Assembly: GCA_041670885.1 (NCBI GenBank)
Contig: JBAXYJ010000057.1
Coordinates: 1-13,205 of the forward strand
Origin: JAJBWD01 sp041670885
GTDB lineage: Bacteria; Bacillota; Clostridia; Clostridiales; Clostridiaceae
Direction: 5' to 3'
Length of the DNA: 13,205 bases
Below the pieces are notes generated by a model that searched no databases, was not told the DNA's origin, and saw only the letters and a list, made by a program, of their open reading frames with translations. Position numbers and translations under genes: made by a program. Below, piece after piece: positions 7,407 through 13,205 of this stretch (positions are counted from its first letter, which is position 1; every line of letters begins with the position of its first letter).

Positions 7407-8738
7407 ATGATGATTAATGATAATCTTATTCATTTGTTTCGATTTATAGATGAAGGGGTTATACTTGTAGATCATTTAGGAAATATTATATATATCAATG
7501 AAAGCGCAGCCTGCATTGATAACATAGATAAAGAAACATCTGAGGGAAGGCATATACTATACGTGTATCCTTCCCTTTCCAAAAAAAAGAGTACAATTAT
7601 GAAGGTACTTAGAACCGGCGAAGAATTTGAAAACATAGAAAAAAAGTATAGAAACTATAAAGGTGAAGAAATAAGCGTAATCAGTTCTACCTATCCTATA
7701 TATGAAAAAAATAAATTAGCTGGTGCTGCTGAAATATTCAAGCTTAAGTCAGAAAATAAGGCAAAACAAATTGATGAAAAGCTGAGCCCTATTGAAAAAC
7801 CATTTAAGACAAGATACGATTTTATAGATATTATAGGTAAAAACAAAGAGCTTTTAGATGCAAAGGAAAGAGCATATAAGGCTTCAAAAACTGAATCTCC
7901 GGTTTTGATATACGGAGAAACCGGAGTTGGCAAGGAATTATTTGTAGGTTCAATTCATAACAATTCAAATAGAAAGCACAGGCCTTTCATTGCTGAAAAT
8001 ATAAGTGCTATCCCAAATAGCCTGATTGAAGGAGCTTTGTTTGGTGTATCAAAAGGAAGCTTTACCGGAGCTATAGATAAAAAAGGACTTTTTGAGATGG
8101 CAGACGGGGGCACTCTGTACCTGGATGAAGTTAGCTCACTTCCGGAATCCCTTCAAAGCAAACTGCTTAGAGTTCTTCAGGAAAAAAAAGTATTAAGAAT
8201 TGGAGATGAAGCATACCGGGATATCGACGTAAGAATAATAGCCACCTTCAATGAAGAGCCTGAAAAGCTGATAGCTGAGGGAAGGCTTAGAAAGGATTTA
8301 TACTACAGATTAAATGTAGTCAGGATAAATATACCTGCACTTAGAAAAAGGAAAGAAGACATTCCATTATTTATTAATTATTTTATAGGCTACTATAATA
8401 ATAAATTTCATGGAGAAATAGAAAAAATCAATAAAGAGGCTCTGGATTACCTTATTTCCCTGGACTATAATGGCAATGTAAGAGAGCTTAAATACATAAT
8501 TGAGGGCATATTCAATTTTAAGAAAGCAGGAATTATAAATAAAGAAGATATAATAAATTTAAGACCTGAGATGCTGGAAAGTAAAGTCCCATTTTGTGAA
8601 AAGATTGATGAGTATGAAAAAAAACTTATAACAGAAGCCTTGGTTAAGTGGAATTACAATGTATCTAAGGCAGCAGCTCAGCTTATAATTCCAAGGCAGA
8701 CACTTCAGAGCAAAATTAAAAAGTATAATATAACATAA
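7407..8738 (+). CDS. Sigma-54-dependent transcriptional activator with PAS sensor, AAA+ and Fis-type HTH domains
   Basis: This 443-aa regulator has an N-terminal PAS domain (about residues 8-110; EGVILVDHLGNIIYINESA). The AAA+ domain (about 140-365) has Walker A GETGVGKE (170-177), the sigma-54 contact loop GSFTGA (217-222; commonly GAFTGA), Walker B LYLDE (237-241) and arginine-finger region RKDLYYR (295-301). The end (415-441) is a Fis-type helix-turn-helix. The sensor-II motif reads NGNVREL in place of the common PGNVREL. Such proteins bind upstream of minus-24/minus-12 promoters and use ATP to open them, and the PAS domain would sense an unknown signal. No target promoter is visible nearby. 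ATGs at 7407 and 7410 follow AAAGGAG. The second is better spaced (five bases). Confidence 0.92.
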   Translation: MMINDNLIHLFRFIDEGVILVDHLGNIIYINESAACIDNIDKETSEGRHILYVYPSLSKKKSTIMKVLRTGEEFENIEKKYRNYKGEEISVISSTYPIYEKNKLAGAAEIFKLKSENKAKQIDEKLSPIEKPFKTRYDFIDIIGKNKELLDAKERAYKASKTESPVLIYGETGVGKELFVGSIHNNSNRKHRPFIAENISAIPNSLIEGALFGVSKGSFTGAIDKKGLFEMADGGTLYLDEVSSLPESLQSKLLRVLQEKKVLRIGDEAYRDIDVRIIATFNEEPEKLIAEGRLRKDLYYRLNVVRINIPALRKRKEDIPLFINYFIGYYNNKFHGEIEKINKEALDYLISLDYNGNVRELKYIIEGIFNFKKAGIINKEDIINLRPEMLESKVPFCEKIDEYEKKLITEALVKWNYNVSKAAAQLIIPRQTLQSKIKKYNIT

Positions 8739-8764
8739 GCTGTTGTTTATGTTATATTTTTTTT
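8727..8764 (+). terminator. AT-rich Rho-independent terminator of the ddl operon
   Basis: AATATAACATAA (8727-8738) pairs perfectly with TTATGTTATATT (8747-8758) around an eight-base loop, then the T run continues to 8764. The TAA stop of the activator gene is the end of the left arm. The stem has very few G-C pairs, so its efficiency is uncertain. Confidence 0.6.
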
Positions 8765-8788
8765 GGATATCCTTATAAGGGTGATTTT

Positions 8789-9073
8789 ATGAGTGAATTA
8801 AGCAAAAACTATTCTAAGCTTTTAGATTTAACCAGAGAGTGTTTTGACATAAATAGAGATGATATTTATAAAAATGAAGATATCAAGTTTACAATTGTTT
8901 TAATATTGGGGAAACATTATCCTCTGTATAATGGGATATTACGGAAAGAATTTTTAATAAAAAAAGAAGAAACTTATTTTTTTTATAATAAGGCAATGGA
9001 AAAACTTATCCTAGACAGGGAGTTTAGAGAAAAATATTTCATGCTGAGGGAGCAAATAGAAAAGTATTTATAA
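8789..9073 (+). CDS. Small protein resembling DnaA domain IV (weak), function unknown
   Basis: I do not firmly recognise this 94-aa protein. It is charged, mostly helical, and has no membrane segment, signal or cysteine cluster (one Cys, residue 18). Its order of helices, with a final block KAMEKLILDREFREKYF and an amphipathic end (REQIEKYL), resembles the last part of DnaA domain IV, where IxxLLxxDxxF follows the DNA-contact motif. That motif itself (GGRDHTTV in DnaA) is replaced by KKEETYFFY, so the same DNA site would not be read. A GGGTGAT ribosome site precedes the ATG well, and base use matches its neighbours, so it is a real gene. It lies between the ddl-operon terminator and pyrG. Confidence 0.65.
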   Translation: MSELSKNYSKLLDLTRECFDINRDDIYKNEDIKFTIVLILGKHYPLYNGILRKEFLIKKEETYFFYNKAMEKLILDREFREKYFMLREQIEKYL

Positions 9074-9099
9074 AAATTTATCAAAAAAATAAAAAAACT

Positions 9100-9160
9100 A
9101 TGGAAGATGTAAAACTTATGTGATATTATATTAAATATGTTTAGACAAAAACATCTCCAT
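9100..9160 (+). other. Long-loop inverted repeat upstream of pyrG
   Basis: ATGGAAGATGT (9100-9110) pairs with ACATCTCCAT (9151-9160) apart from one bulged A, with 40 bases between and TTTTATT after the right arm. It could end transcription of the small upstream gene, or fold in a longer transcript reading into pyrG. The wide loop makes it weak as a classical terminator. Confidence 0.3.
9121..9129 (+). promoter_or_regulatory. Candidate extended minus-10 element for pyrG
   Basis: TGATATTAT is an extended minus-10 (TGN followed by TATTAT) about 110 bases before the pyrG start. The matching minus-35 position (9101-9106, TGGAAG) is poor. It is the best motif I can find in the 166-base gap, but the gap is so AT-rich that chance matches are expected. 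Confidence 0.25.
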
Positions 9161-9239
9161 TTTATTAAAGGTAATTTTTATTATATTTCAATATTTAATA
9201 TTTGTCAATAGTTAAGATAAATTTTTAGGAGGAATAATT

Positions 9240-10847
9240 TTGAGTACTAAGTATGTTTTTGTAACAGGAGGAGTCGTTTCATCATTAGGAAAGGGAATAA
9301 CTGCAGCATCATTAGGAAGATTGTTGAAGAATAGAGGACTTAAGGTATCAGTTCAAAAATTTGATCCATACATAAATGTAGATCCGGGAACTATGAGCCC
9401 ATATCAGCATGGTGAGGTATACGTAACAGACGATGGTACCGAGACTGATTTAGATTTAGGCCATTATGAAAGATTCATTGATGAAAATCTTGGAAAGTAC
9501 AGCAATGTAACTACTGGTAAAATATATGCATCTGTTATCTCAAAGGAGAGAAGAGGGGATTATTTAGGAGGAACAGTTCAGGTAATACCTCATATCACCA
9601 ACGAGATAAAGAGTAATATATACAAGATATCTAAATTTAAAGATCCTGATGTTATAATAACAGAAATAGGAGGAACAGTTGGAGATATTGAGTCTCTTCC
9701 GTTTATTGAGGCCATAAGGCAGATAAAGTATGAGGTAGGAGATGAAAACTGCTGTTTTATCCATGTTACTTTAGTTCCTTACTTAGGAAAAGCAGGGGAG
9801 TTAAAGACAAAGCCAACACAGCATTCAGTTAAAGAGCTTAGAAGTATAGGAATTCAACCTGATATTATAGTTTGTAGATCTGAAAAGCCATTAAACAAAA
9901 ATATAAAAGACAAAATTGGATTATTCTGTAATATAGATGGACATTCTGTAATACAAAACTTAGATGCAGAAAATCTTTATGAGGTTCCGCTGATGCTGCA
10001 TAATGAAGGCTTAGATGATTTAGTTTGTAAAAAGATGAAGATAAATTGCAGCGATGTTGATAATAATGAGTGGATCTACATGGTTCATAAGCTTAAGAAT
10101 TTAAAAGACAATGTAACAATAGGTCTTGTTGGAAAATATGTGGAGCTTCATGATGCTTATTTATCAGTTGCTGAAGCCTTAAGCCACGGCGGGCTTGCTA
10201 ATGATTCTAAAGTAGATATCAAATGGATTAATGCAGAAGATTTAGAAGAAAACGGCTTGGATTCTCTGAAAAATGTTGATGGTATATTAGTTCCGGGAGG
10301 TTTTGGAGATAGGGGAATAGAAGGAAAAATAATGGCTGTAAATTATGCAAGAAAGAATAAGATACCCTTCTTTGGTATATGCCTTGGAATGCAGTGTGCA
10401 GTTATTGAGTTTGCAAGAAATGAGCTTAATTTAATTAATGCCAACAGCGCTGAAATAAACCCATCAACAAAATATCCTGTTATAGATATTATGCCTGACC
10501 AAAAGGATATAGAGAATAAAGGCGGTACTATGAGACTTGGACTTTATCCCTGTGATTTAGCTGTAGATACATTTTCGTACAAGGCATATAAAGAGGTTGA
10601 AATTCAGGAAAGACATAGACACAGATATGAGTTTAATAATGAGTACAGAGATATACTGCTTCAAAAAGGTCTTGTAGTTTCAGGATTAAGTCCAGATAAA
10701 AAACTGGTTGAAATAGTTGAGATAAAGGACCATCCATGGTTTGTAGGAGTTCAATTCCATCCTGAATTTAAATCAAGACCAAATAGACCACACCCATTAT
10801 TTAGAGATTTTATAAAGGCCTCTTTACAAAATAAAAACAGTAAATAA
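9240..10847 (+). CDS. pyrG: CTP synthase (glutamine-hydrolysing)
   Basis: The 535-aa cytoplasmic enzyme turns UTP into CTP using ATP and glutamine. The N-terminal synthase domain begins KYVFVTGGVVSSLGKGI (P-loop), then has FDPYINVDPGTMSPYQHGEV, the DLDLGHYERF block and EIGGTVGDIES. The C-terminal class-I glutamine amidotransferase domain has nucleophile Cys381 in FFGICLGMQ, with His507 and Glu509 in GVQFHPEF completing the triad. Length equals the usual family size. The start is TTG at 9240, seven bases after TAGGAGG; no ATG gives the conserved N terminus. No GGGC start site of the kind used for pyrG control in B. subtilis is seen upstream. The following gene has its own probable promoter. 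Confidence 0.97.
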   Translation: MSTKYVFVTGGVVSSLGKGITAASLGRLLKNRGLKVSVQKFDPYINVDPGTMSPYQHGEVYVTDDGTETDLDLGHYERFIDENLGKYSNVTTGKIYASVISKERRGDYLGGTVQVIPHITNEIKSNIYKISKFKDPDVIITEIGGTVGDIESLPFIEAIRQIKYEVGDENCCFIHVTLVPYLGKAGELKTKPTQHSVKELRSIGIQPDIIVCRSEKPLNKNIKDKIGLFCNIDGHSVIQNLDAENLYEVPLMLHNEGLDDLVCKKMKINCSDVDNNEWIYMVHKLKNLKDNVTIGLVGKYVELHDAYLSVAEALSHGGLANDSKVDIKWINAEDLEENGLDSLKNVDGILVPGGFGDRGIEGKIMAVNYARKNKIPFFGICLGMQCAVIEFARNELNLINANSAEINPSTKYPVIDIMPDQKDIENKGGTMRLGLYPCDLAVDTFSYKAYKEVEIQERHRHRYEFNNEYRDILLQKGLVVSGLSPDKKLVEIVEIKDHPWFVGVQFHPEFKSRPNRPHPLFRDFIKASLQNKNSK

Positions 10848-10889
10848 CTAAAATGTTATTATGCAATTTTATGAAATAATGAAGGAATT

Positions 10890-10917
10890 TTGATTCTTGT
10901 ATCGAATTATTTATATA
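10890..10917 (+). promoter_or_regulatory. Candidate sigma-A promoter upstream of the 113-aa gene
   Basis: TTGATT (10890-10895), 16 bases, then TATATA (10912-10917), about 35 bases before the GTG start. The fit is moderate in an AT-rich gap. No good terminator is seen between pyrG and this point, so transcription from pyrG may also continue through. Confidence 0.3.
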
Positions 10918-10952
10918 GAAAATCAATCTTATATAAATAAGGAGGTGCTGAG

Positions 10953-11294
10953 GTGATATTAAATACAAGAGTAACCATGGCCTTTAAAAATGATTTAGGT
11001 TTTTATGACGTTAAAAATGTAAATATTTTTAAATTGGGGAATGAAGATCCCTTTACCTGGTTTAAGCTTTCTATTTATAGAAGAAAAGAATTTCTGATAA
11101 GAGCCAAGTGCCCTTTGTGTGGAGTTTATCATAATTACAGATTTAACATATACTCTCTTCTTACAAAAGGGATAGCAATTGGAGGATGTGAACTTGTTGG
11201 AGAACCGATTGTTATTATTGGGAAAGACAGAAGTGTAATTGATTTACTTGATAAGTACAAAGAGGTAAATATAAGAATACACGCATTAATATGA
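10953..11294 (+). CDS. Hypothetical 113-aa protein with a CxxC pair
   Basis: I do not recognise this protein. It starts at GTG 10953, seven bases after a perfect GGAGG, which supports the start. It is soluble with no signal. Residues 53-60 read CPLCGVYH, half of a zinc-ribbon, and one more cysteine occurs at 79 (IGGCE), so Cys53, Cys56, His60 and Cys79 could together hold a metal. The C-terminal part (from about residue 82) has alternating beta strands and a helix, including GEPIVIIGKDRSVIDLLDKY. It sits between pyrG and rho and ends in its own terminator, so it is probably a single-gene unit. A nucleic-acid or metal-related role would be speculation. Confidence 0.75.
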   Translation: MILNTRVTMAFKNDLGFYDVKNVNIFKLGNEDPFTWFKLSIYRRKEFLIRAKCPLCGVYHNYRFNIYSLLTKGIAIGGCELVGEPIVIIGKDRSVIDLLDKYKEVNIRIHALI

Positions 11295-11320
11295 GTAAAA
11301 GTTGTTCTTTTACTCATTTT
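11290..11320 (+). terminator. Rho-independent terminator before rho
   Basis: AATGAGTAAAAG (11290-11301) pairs perfectly with CTTTTACTCATT (11307-11318) around TTGTT, and a short T tract follows. The TGA stop of the upstream gene (11292-11294) lies inside the left arm. Confidence 0.8.
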
Positions 11321-11364
11321 TGTGCTATTATGTATTTACTAAAATTTAATATGGAGGTGTGGTT

Positions 11365-12732
11365 TTGGAAGATAATCTAAACAGCTTTACCTTGATTGAA
11401 CTTAGAAATATTGCTAAGGAAGCTGGAATTAAGAACATATCCAAATTCAAAAAGGATGAGCTTATAGAAATTCTAAAAAACTCTAATATAGCATTCCTTA
11501 AAAAAGATGGAGATATCCAAGTAGAAAAAATATCCCCGAAAAAAGACGAAGATATCCAAGCAGAAAAAATATCCACAAAAAAAGAAGAACTTAATCAAAT
11601 AATAAATGATTCTGATATTGGGAAAGGCGTACTTGAAATAAATGAGAATAATAATTATGGCTTTTTAAGAGGTCAGAATTACCTAACCAGTCCTGAAGAT
11701 ATTTATGTTTCCCCAGCACAAATAAGAAGATTTAATTTAAAAACTGGAGATGAGGTTGCAGGAAAAATAAGAGAGCCTAAAGAAGGAGAAAAATTTAAGG
11801 CTTTAGTTTTCGTGCAAAGCGTTAATGGAGAAAATCCGGAAATGGCAGTTGGAAGGACTCCCTTTGAGAAATTAACTCCTCTTTATCCCAATAAAAGAAT
11901 ACATCTGGAGACTGATAAAGAAGATTTATCATCCAGACTTATGGATTTAATATCTCCTGTTGGAAGAGGCCAGAGAGGAATAATTGTTGCCCCTCCTAAA
12001 GCAGGAAAAACAACTCTTCTTAAAAAAATAGCAGACAGTGTAATTAAAAACCATAAGGACTTAAAGCTTATAGTTTTGCTTATTGATGAAAGACCAGAGG
12101 AAGTCACAGACATGAAAAGGTTTGTAAAAGACAGCGGAGAGGTTATATTCTCCACATTCGACGAAGAGCCTCTTCACCATACAAAGGTTGCATCCATGGT
12201 TCTTGAAAGAGCAAAGAGAATGGTAGAACAAAAGCAAAACGTAGTTATTTTGCTTGACAGCATTACCAGGCTTACAAGAGCCTATAATTTAACCATAAAT
12301 CCTACCGGAAGGACATTATCAGGAGGATTAGATCCAGGCGCTCTTATTATGCCCAAGAAATTTTTTGGTGCTGCAAGAAATATAGAAGAAGGCGGAAGCT
12401 TAACAATACTGGCTACGGCTCTTATTGAAACTGGAAGCAGAATGGATGACATGATATTTGAGGAGTTTAAAGGAACTGGAAATATGGAAGTTCATTTAGG
12501 CAGAAAGCTTCAGGAAAGAAGAATATTCCCTGCTATTGATATTTATAAATCAGGAACAAGGAAGGAAGATCTGCTTCTTTCAAATGATGAGATAGAAGCT
12601 TCCTATAAAATTAGAAAATCATTATACAATAATAACAACAATGTAGATGATATAACTGAAGATCTTATAAAGATGCTTTCAAAAACAAATAATAATAAAG
12701 AACTGATAGGTTTTATAAACGCTACAGAGTAA
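11365..12732 (+). CDS. rho: Transcription termination factor Rho
   Basis: This hexameric RNA-dependent ATPase ends transcription of untranslated RNA. From the TTG start (455 aa) it has a Rho_N helical domain (about residues 8-38) and an insertion made of tandem 13-residue repeats (about 46-75). Next is the OB-fold RNA-binding domain (about 88-157; NYGFLRGQNYL, DIYVSPAQIRRF), then the RecA-like motor with Walker A PPKAGKTT (210-217), LLIDERPEEVTDM, Walker B VVILLDSITR and the Q/R-loop region ending GTGNMEVHLGRKL. Start choice: GTG at 11359 overlaps the ribosome site GGAGG (11353-11357), while TTG at 11365 is seven bases from it, so I prefer TTG. The usual rho-rpmE order is altered: rpmE faces rho from the opposite strand. 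Confidence 0.96.
   Translation: MEDNLNSFTLIELRNIAKEAGIKNISKFKKDELIEILKNSNIAFLKKDGDIQVEKISPKKDEDIQAEKISTKKEELNQIINDSDIGKGVLEINENNNYGFLRGQNYLTSPEDIYVSPAQIRRFNLKTGDEVAGKIREPKEGEKFKALVFVQSVNGENPEMAVGRTPFEKLTPLYPNKRIHLETDKEDLSSRLMDLISPVGRGQRGIIVAPPKAGKTTLLKKIADSVIKNHKDLKLIVLLIDERPEEVTDMKRFVKDSGEVIFSTFDEEPLHHTKVASMVLERAKRMVEQKQNVVILLDSITRLTRAYNLTINPTGRTLSGGLDPGALIMPKKFFGAARNIEEGGSLTILATALIETGSRMDDMIFEEFKGTGNMEVHLGRKLQERRIFPAIDIYKSGTRKEDLLLSNDEIEASYKIRKSLYNNNNNVDDITEDLIKMLSKTNNNKELIGFINATE
11500..11577 (+). repeat. Two tandem 39-bp in-frame repeats in rho
   Basis: Unit 1 (11500-11538) and unit 2 (11539-11577) encode KKDGDIQVEKISP and KKDEDIQAEKIST, and a partial third unit starts KKEE at 11578. The two DNA units differ at only a few bases, so the duplication looks recent. 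It lies in the linker between the Rho_N and OB-fold domains. Confidence 0.9.
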
Positions 12733-12762
12733 AAAATGAGAAGGCTAACCTTCCCATTTTTT
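12731..12762 (+). terminator. Bidirectional terminator shared by rho and rpmE
   Basis: AAAAAATG (12731-12738) pairs with CATTTTTT (12755-12762), and inside it GAAGG (12740-12744) pairs with CCTTC (12749-12753) around CTAA, with one A/C mismatch. A-rich and T-rich flanks on both sides let it work for rho on + and for rpmE on -. It starts within the rho stop codon. Confidence 0.85.
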
Positions 12763-12772
12763 ATTTTTTATG

Positions 12773-12985
12773 TTATTTTTCTTCTTGTATGTTGAATTTC
12801 TTTCTAAATCTTTCAACTCTTCCACCGGCATCTAATATCTTTTGCTTACCGGTAAAGAATGGATGGCATTTAGAACATATTTCAACTCTAAGCTCAGGCT
12901 GTGTGGAACCTGTTGTGAATGAATTTCCACATGCACACTTAACTATCGTATCATGATAGTACTTTGGATGTATGCCTTCTTTCAT
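12773..12985 (-). CDS. rpmE: Ribosomal protein bL31, zinc-binding type
   Basis: The 70-aa protein of the large ribosomal subunit begins MKEGIHPKYYHDTIVKCACG. Cys17 and Cys19, then Cys37 and Cys40 (EICSKCHPFFTG) are the zinc ligands of the C+ form of L31, and the tail GGRVERFRKKF is typical. The start at ATG 12985 is eight bases from the AGAGG ribosome site. An upstream in-frame GTG at 12994 overlaps that site and would add MSN; I reject it. The gene has its own strong promoter (13028-13057) and shares a terminator with rho. In Bacillus and many clostridia rpmE follows rho in the same direction, so the convergent order here is unusual. Zinc-type L31 is commonly swapped for a zinc-free paralogue under zinc limitation, but no paralogue or Zur site is seen. 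Confidence 0.95.
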   Translation of the reverse strand: MKEGIHPKYYHDTIVKCACGNSFTTGSTQPELRVEICSKCHPFFTGKQKILDAGGRVERFRKKFNIQEEK

Positions 12986-13027
12986 ATTACTCACCTCTTA
13001 ATATATATTGCCCTATTGGACTATAAA

Positions 13028-13057
13028 ATTATAGCATAATAAAATATGGCAAGTCAA
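13028..13057 (-). promoter_or_regulatory. Sigma-A promoter of rpmE with extended minus-10
   Basis: On the minus strand TTGACT (13057-13052) is followed after 18 bases by TATAAT (13033-13028), which is preceded by TGC (extended minus-10). The expected start of transcription is near 13021, leaving a short leader of about 35 bases to the ATG. This is the clearest promoter in the window. Confidence 0.75.
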
Positions 13058-13128
13058 TAAAATTAGAGCCAATATTTTGACAGTTAGATTGCAATATAAA
13101 ATGTCCAAGATTTAGAGAAAAAATAATG

Positions 13129-13205
13129 TTAAGCTGGAATGCAGTTTTGTTCTATCATAATAGCTGAAAGACCGCCCAGAATTCTTCTGGGATAATTGTT
13201 GATCC
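13129..13205 (-). CDS. Probable IS30-type transposase, C-terminal fragment
   Basis: On the minus strand from the right edge, one open frame gives INNYPRRILGGLSAIMIEQ, then NCIPA and TAA at 13129-13131. The pattern NNYPRRILG is like the conserved end of the DDE domain in IS30-family transposases (NNRPRKxLG). Downstream (about 13085-13108), GGACATTTTATATTGCAATC on the minus strand could be the element's terminal inverted repeat. Only 24 residues are visible, so whether the element is intact or a remnant, and even its family, is uncertain. The 71 bases between this end and the rpmE promoter hold no other gene. Confidence 0.42.
   Translation of the reverse strand, partial: INNYPRRILGGLSAIMIEQNCIPA

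Noticed and set aside
9163..9176. Possible third, inverted remnant of the intergenic repeat (TAAAGGTAATT)
   Set aside because: Only about eleven bases match and the flanking blocks are absent, so chance in AT-rich DNA is enough.
10843..10862. Short hairpin after pyrG (AATAAC/GTTATT)
   Set aside because: Six weak A-T-rich pairs and no T tract. I do not call it a terminator.
12992..12994. GTG start adding MSN to L31
   Set aside because: It overlaps the ribosome site, while the ATG at 12985 is correctly spaced and gives the conserved N terminus.
13175..13191. Perfect 7-bp hairpin CCCAGAA/TTCTGGG near the right edge
   Set aside because: No T tract on either side, and it lies in the frame that reads as a transposase end, so it is probably coding sequence.
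1..13205. CRISPR arrays, tRNA or rRNA genes, prophage or toxin-antitoxin pairs
   Set aside because: No regularly spaced repeats, cloverleaf-type sequences or recognisable phage or toxin genes were seen. The gene content is ordinary chromosomal core.

Overview
The window is a piece of the chromosome of a low-GC, endospore-forming Firmicute, most likely a Clostridium sensu stricto or close relative. The base composition is strongly AT-rich, ATA/AGA/AAA codons are favoured, SD sequences of the AGGAGG/GGTGAT type precede nearly every gene, and the gene set (GerK receptor, SpoIIR, YpeB, Rho, clostridial Ddl) fits. Species cannot be decided from the sequence alone.

Layout. Positions 1-4725 form a sporulation/germination block on the + strand. 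It holds the 3' end of a gerKA-like gene, then gerKB-like and gerKC-like genes joined by two ATGA overlaps, then spoIIR with its own terminator, then ypeB with its own terminator. Positions 4953-8738 are a tight four-gene operon: D-Ala-D-Ala ligase (ddl), a PP-loop thiolase-type RNA-modification protein fused to an NFACT-R-like domain, a DUF1934/YwiB-like beta-barrel protein, and a PAS/AAA+/Fis sigma-54 activator. It ends in an AT-rich terminator. Positions 8789-11294 hold a 94-aa protein that faintly resembles DnaA domain IV, CTP synthase (pyrG, TTG start), and a 113-aa protein of unknown function with a CxxC pair (GTG start). Positions 11365-12732 are rho, which has a short tandem-repeat insertion near its N terminus. 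rpmE (zinc-type L31) lies on the opposite strand, facing rho across a shared bidirectional terminator. The right edge (13129-13205, minus strand) reads as the last codons of a probable IS30-type transposase.

Function. The Ger proteins sense germinants at the spore inner membrane. SpoIIR carries the forespore signal that triggers pro-sigma-E processing. YpeB supports the cortex-lytic enzyme at germination. Ddl, PyrG, Rho and L31 are housekeeping functions for wall, nucleotide, transcription termination and ribosome.

Main structure not explained by genes. There are two diverged copies of a ~100-bp intergenic repeat with terminal and internal inverted repeats, at 2471-2574 and 4772-4865, in the same orientation. 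One copy sits in the predicted spoIIR leader and creates a false upstream start codon. The other lies between the ypeB terminator and the ddl promoter region. I see no CRISPR array, tRNA, rRNA, prophage or convincing new multi-gene system. The less ordinary items are this repeat, the PP-loop/NFACT-R fusion, the DnaA-IV-like small protein, the Rho repeat and the rho/rpmE convergence next to a transposase end.
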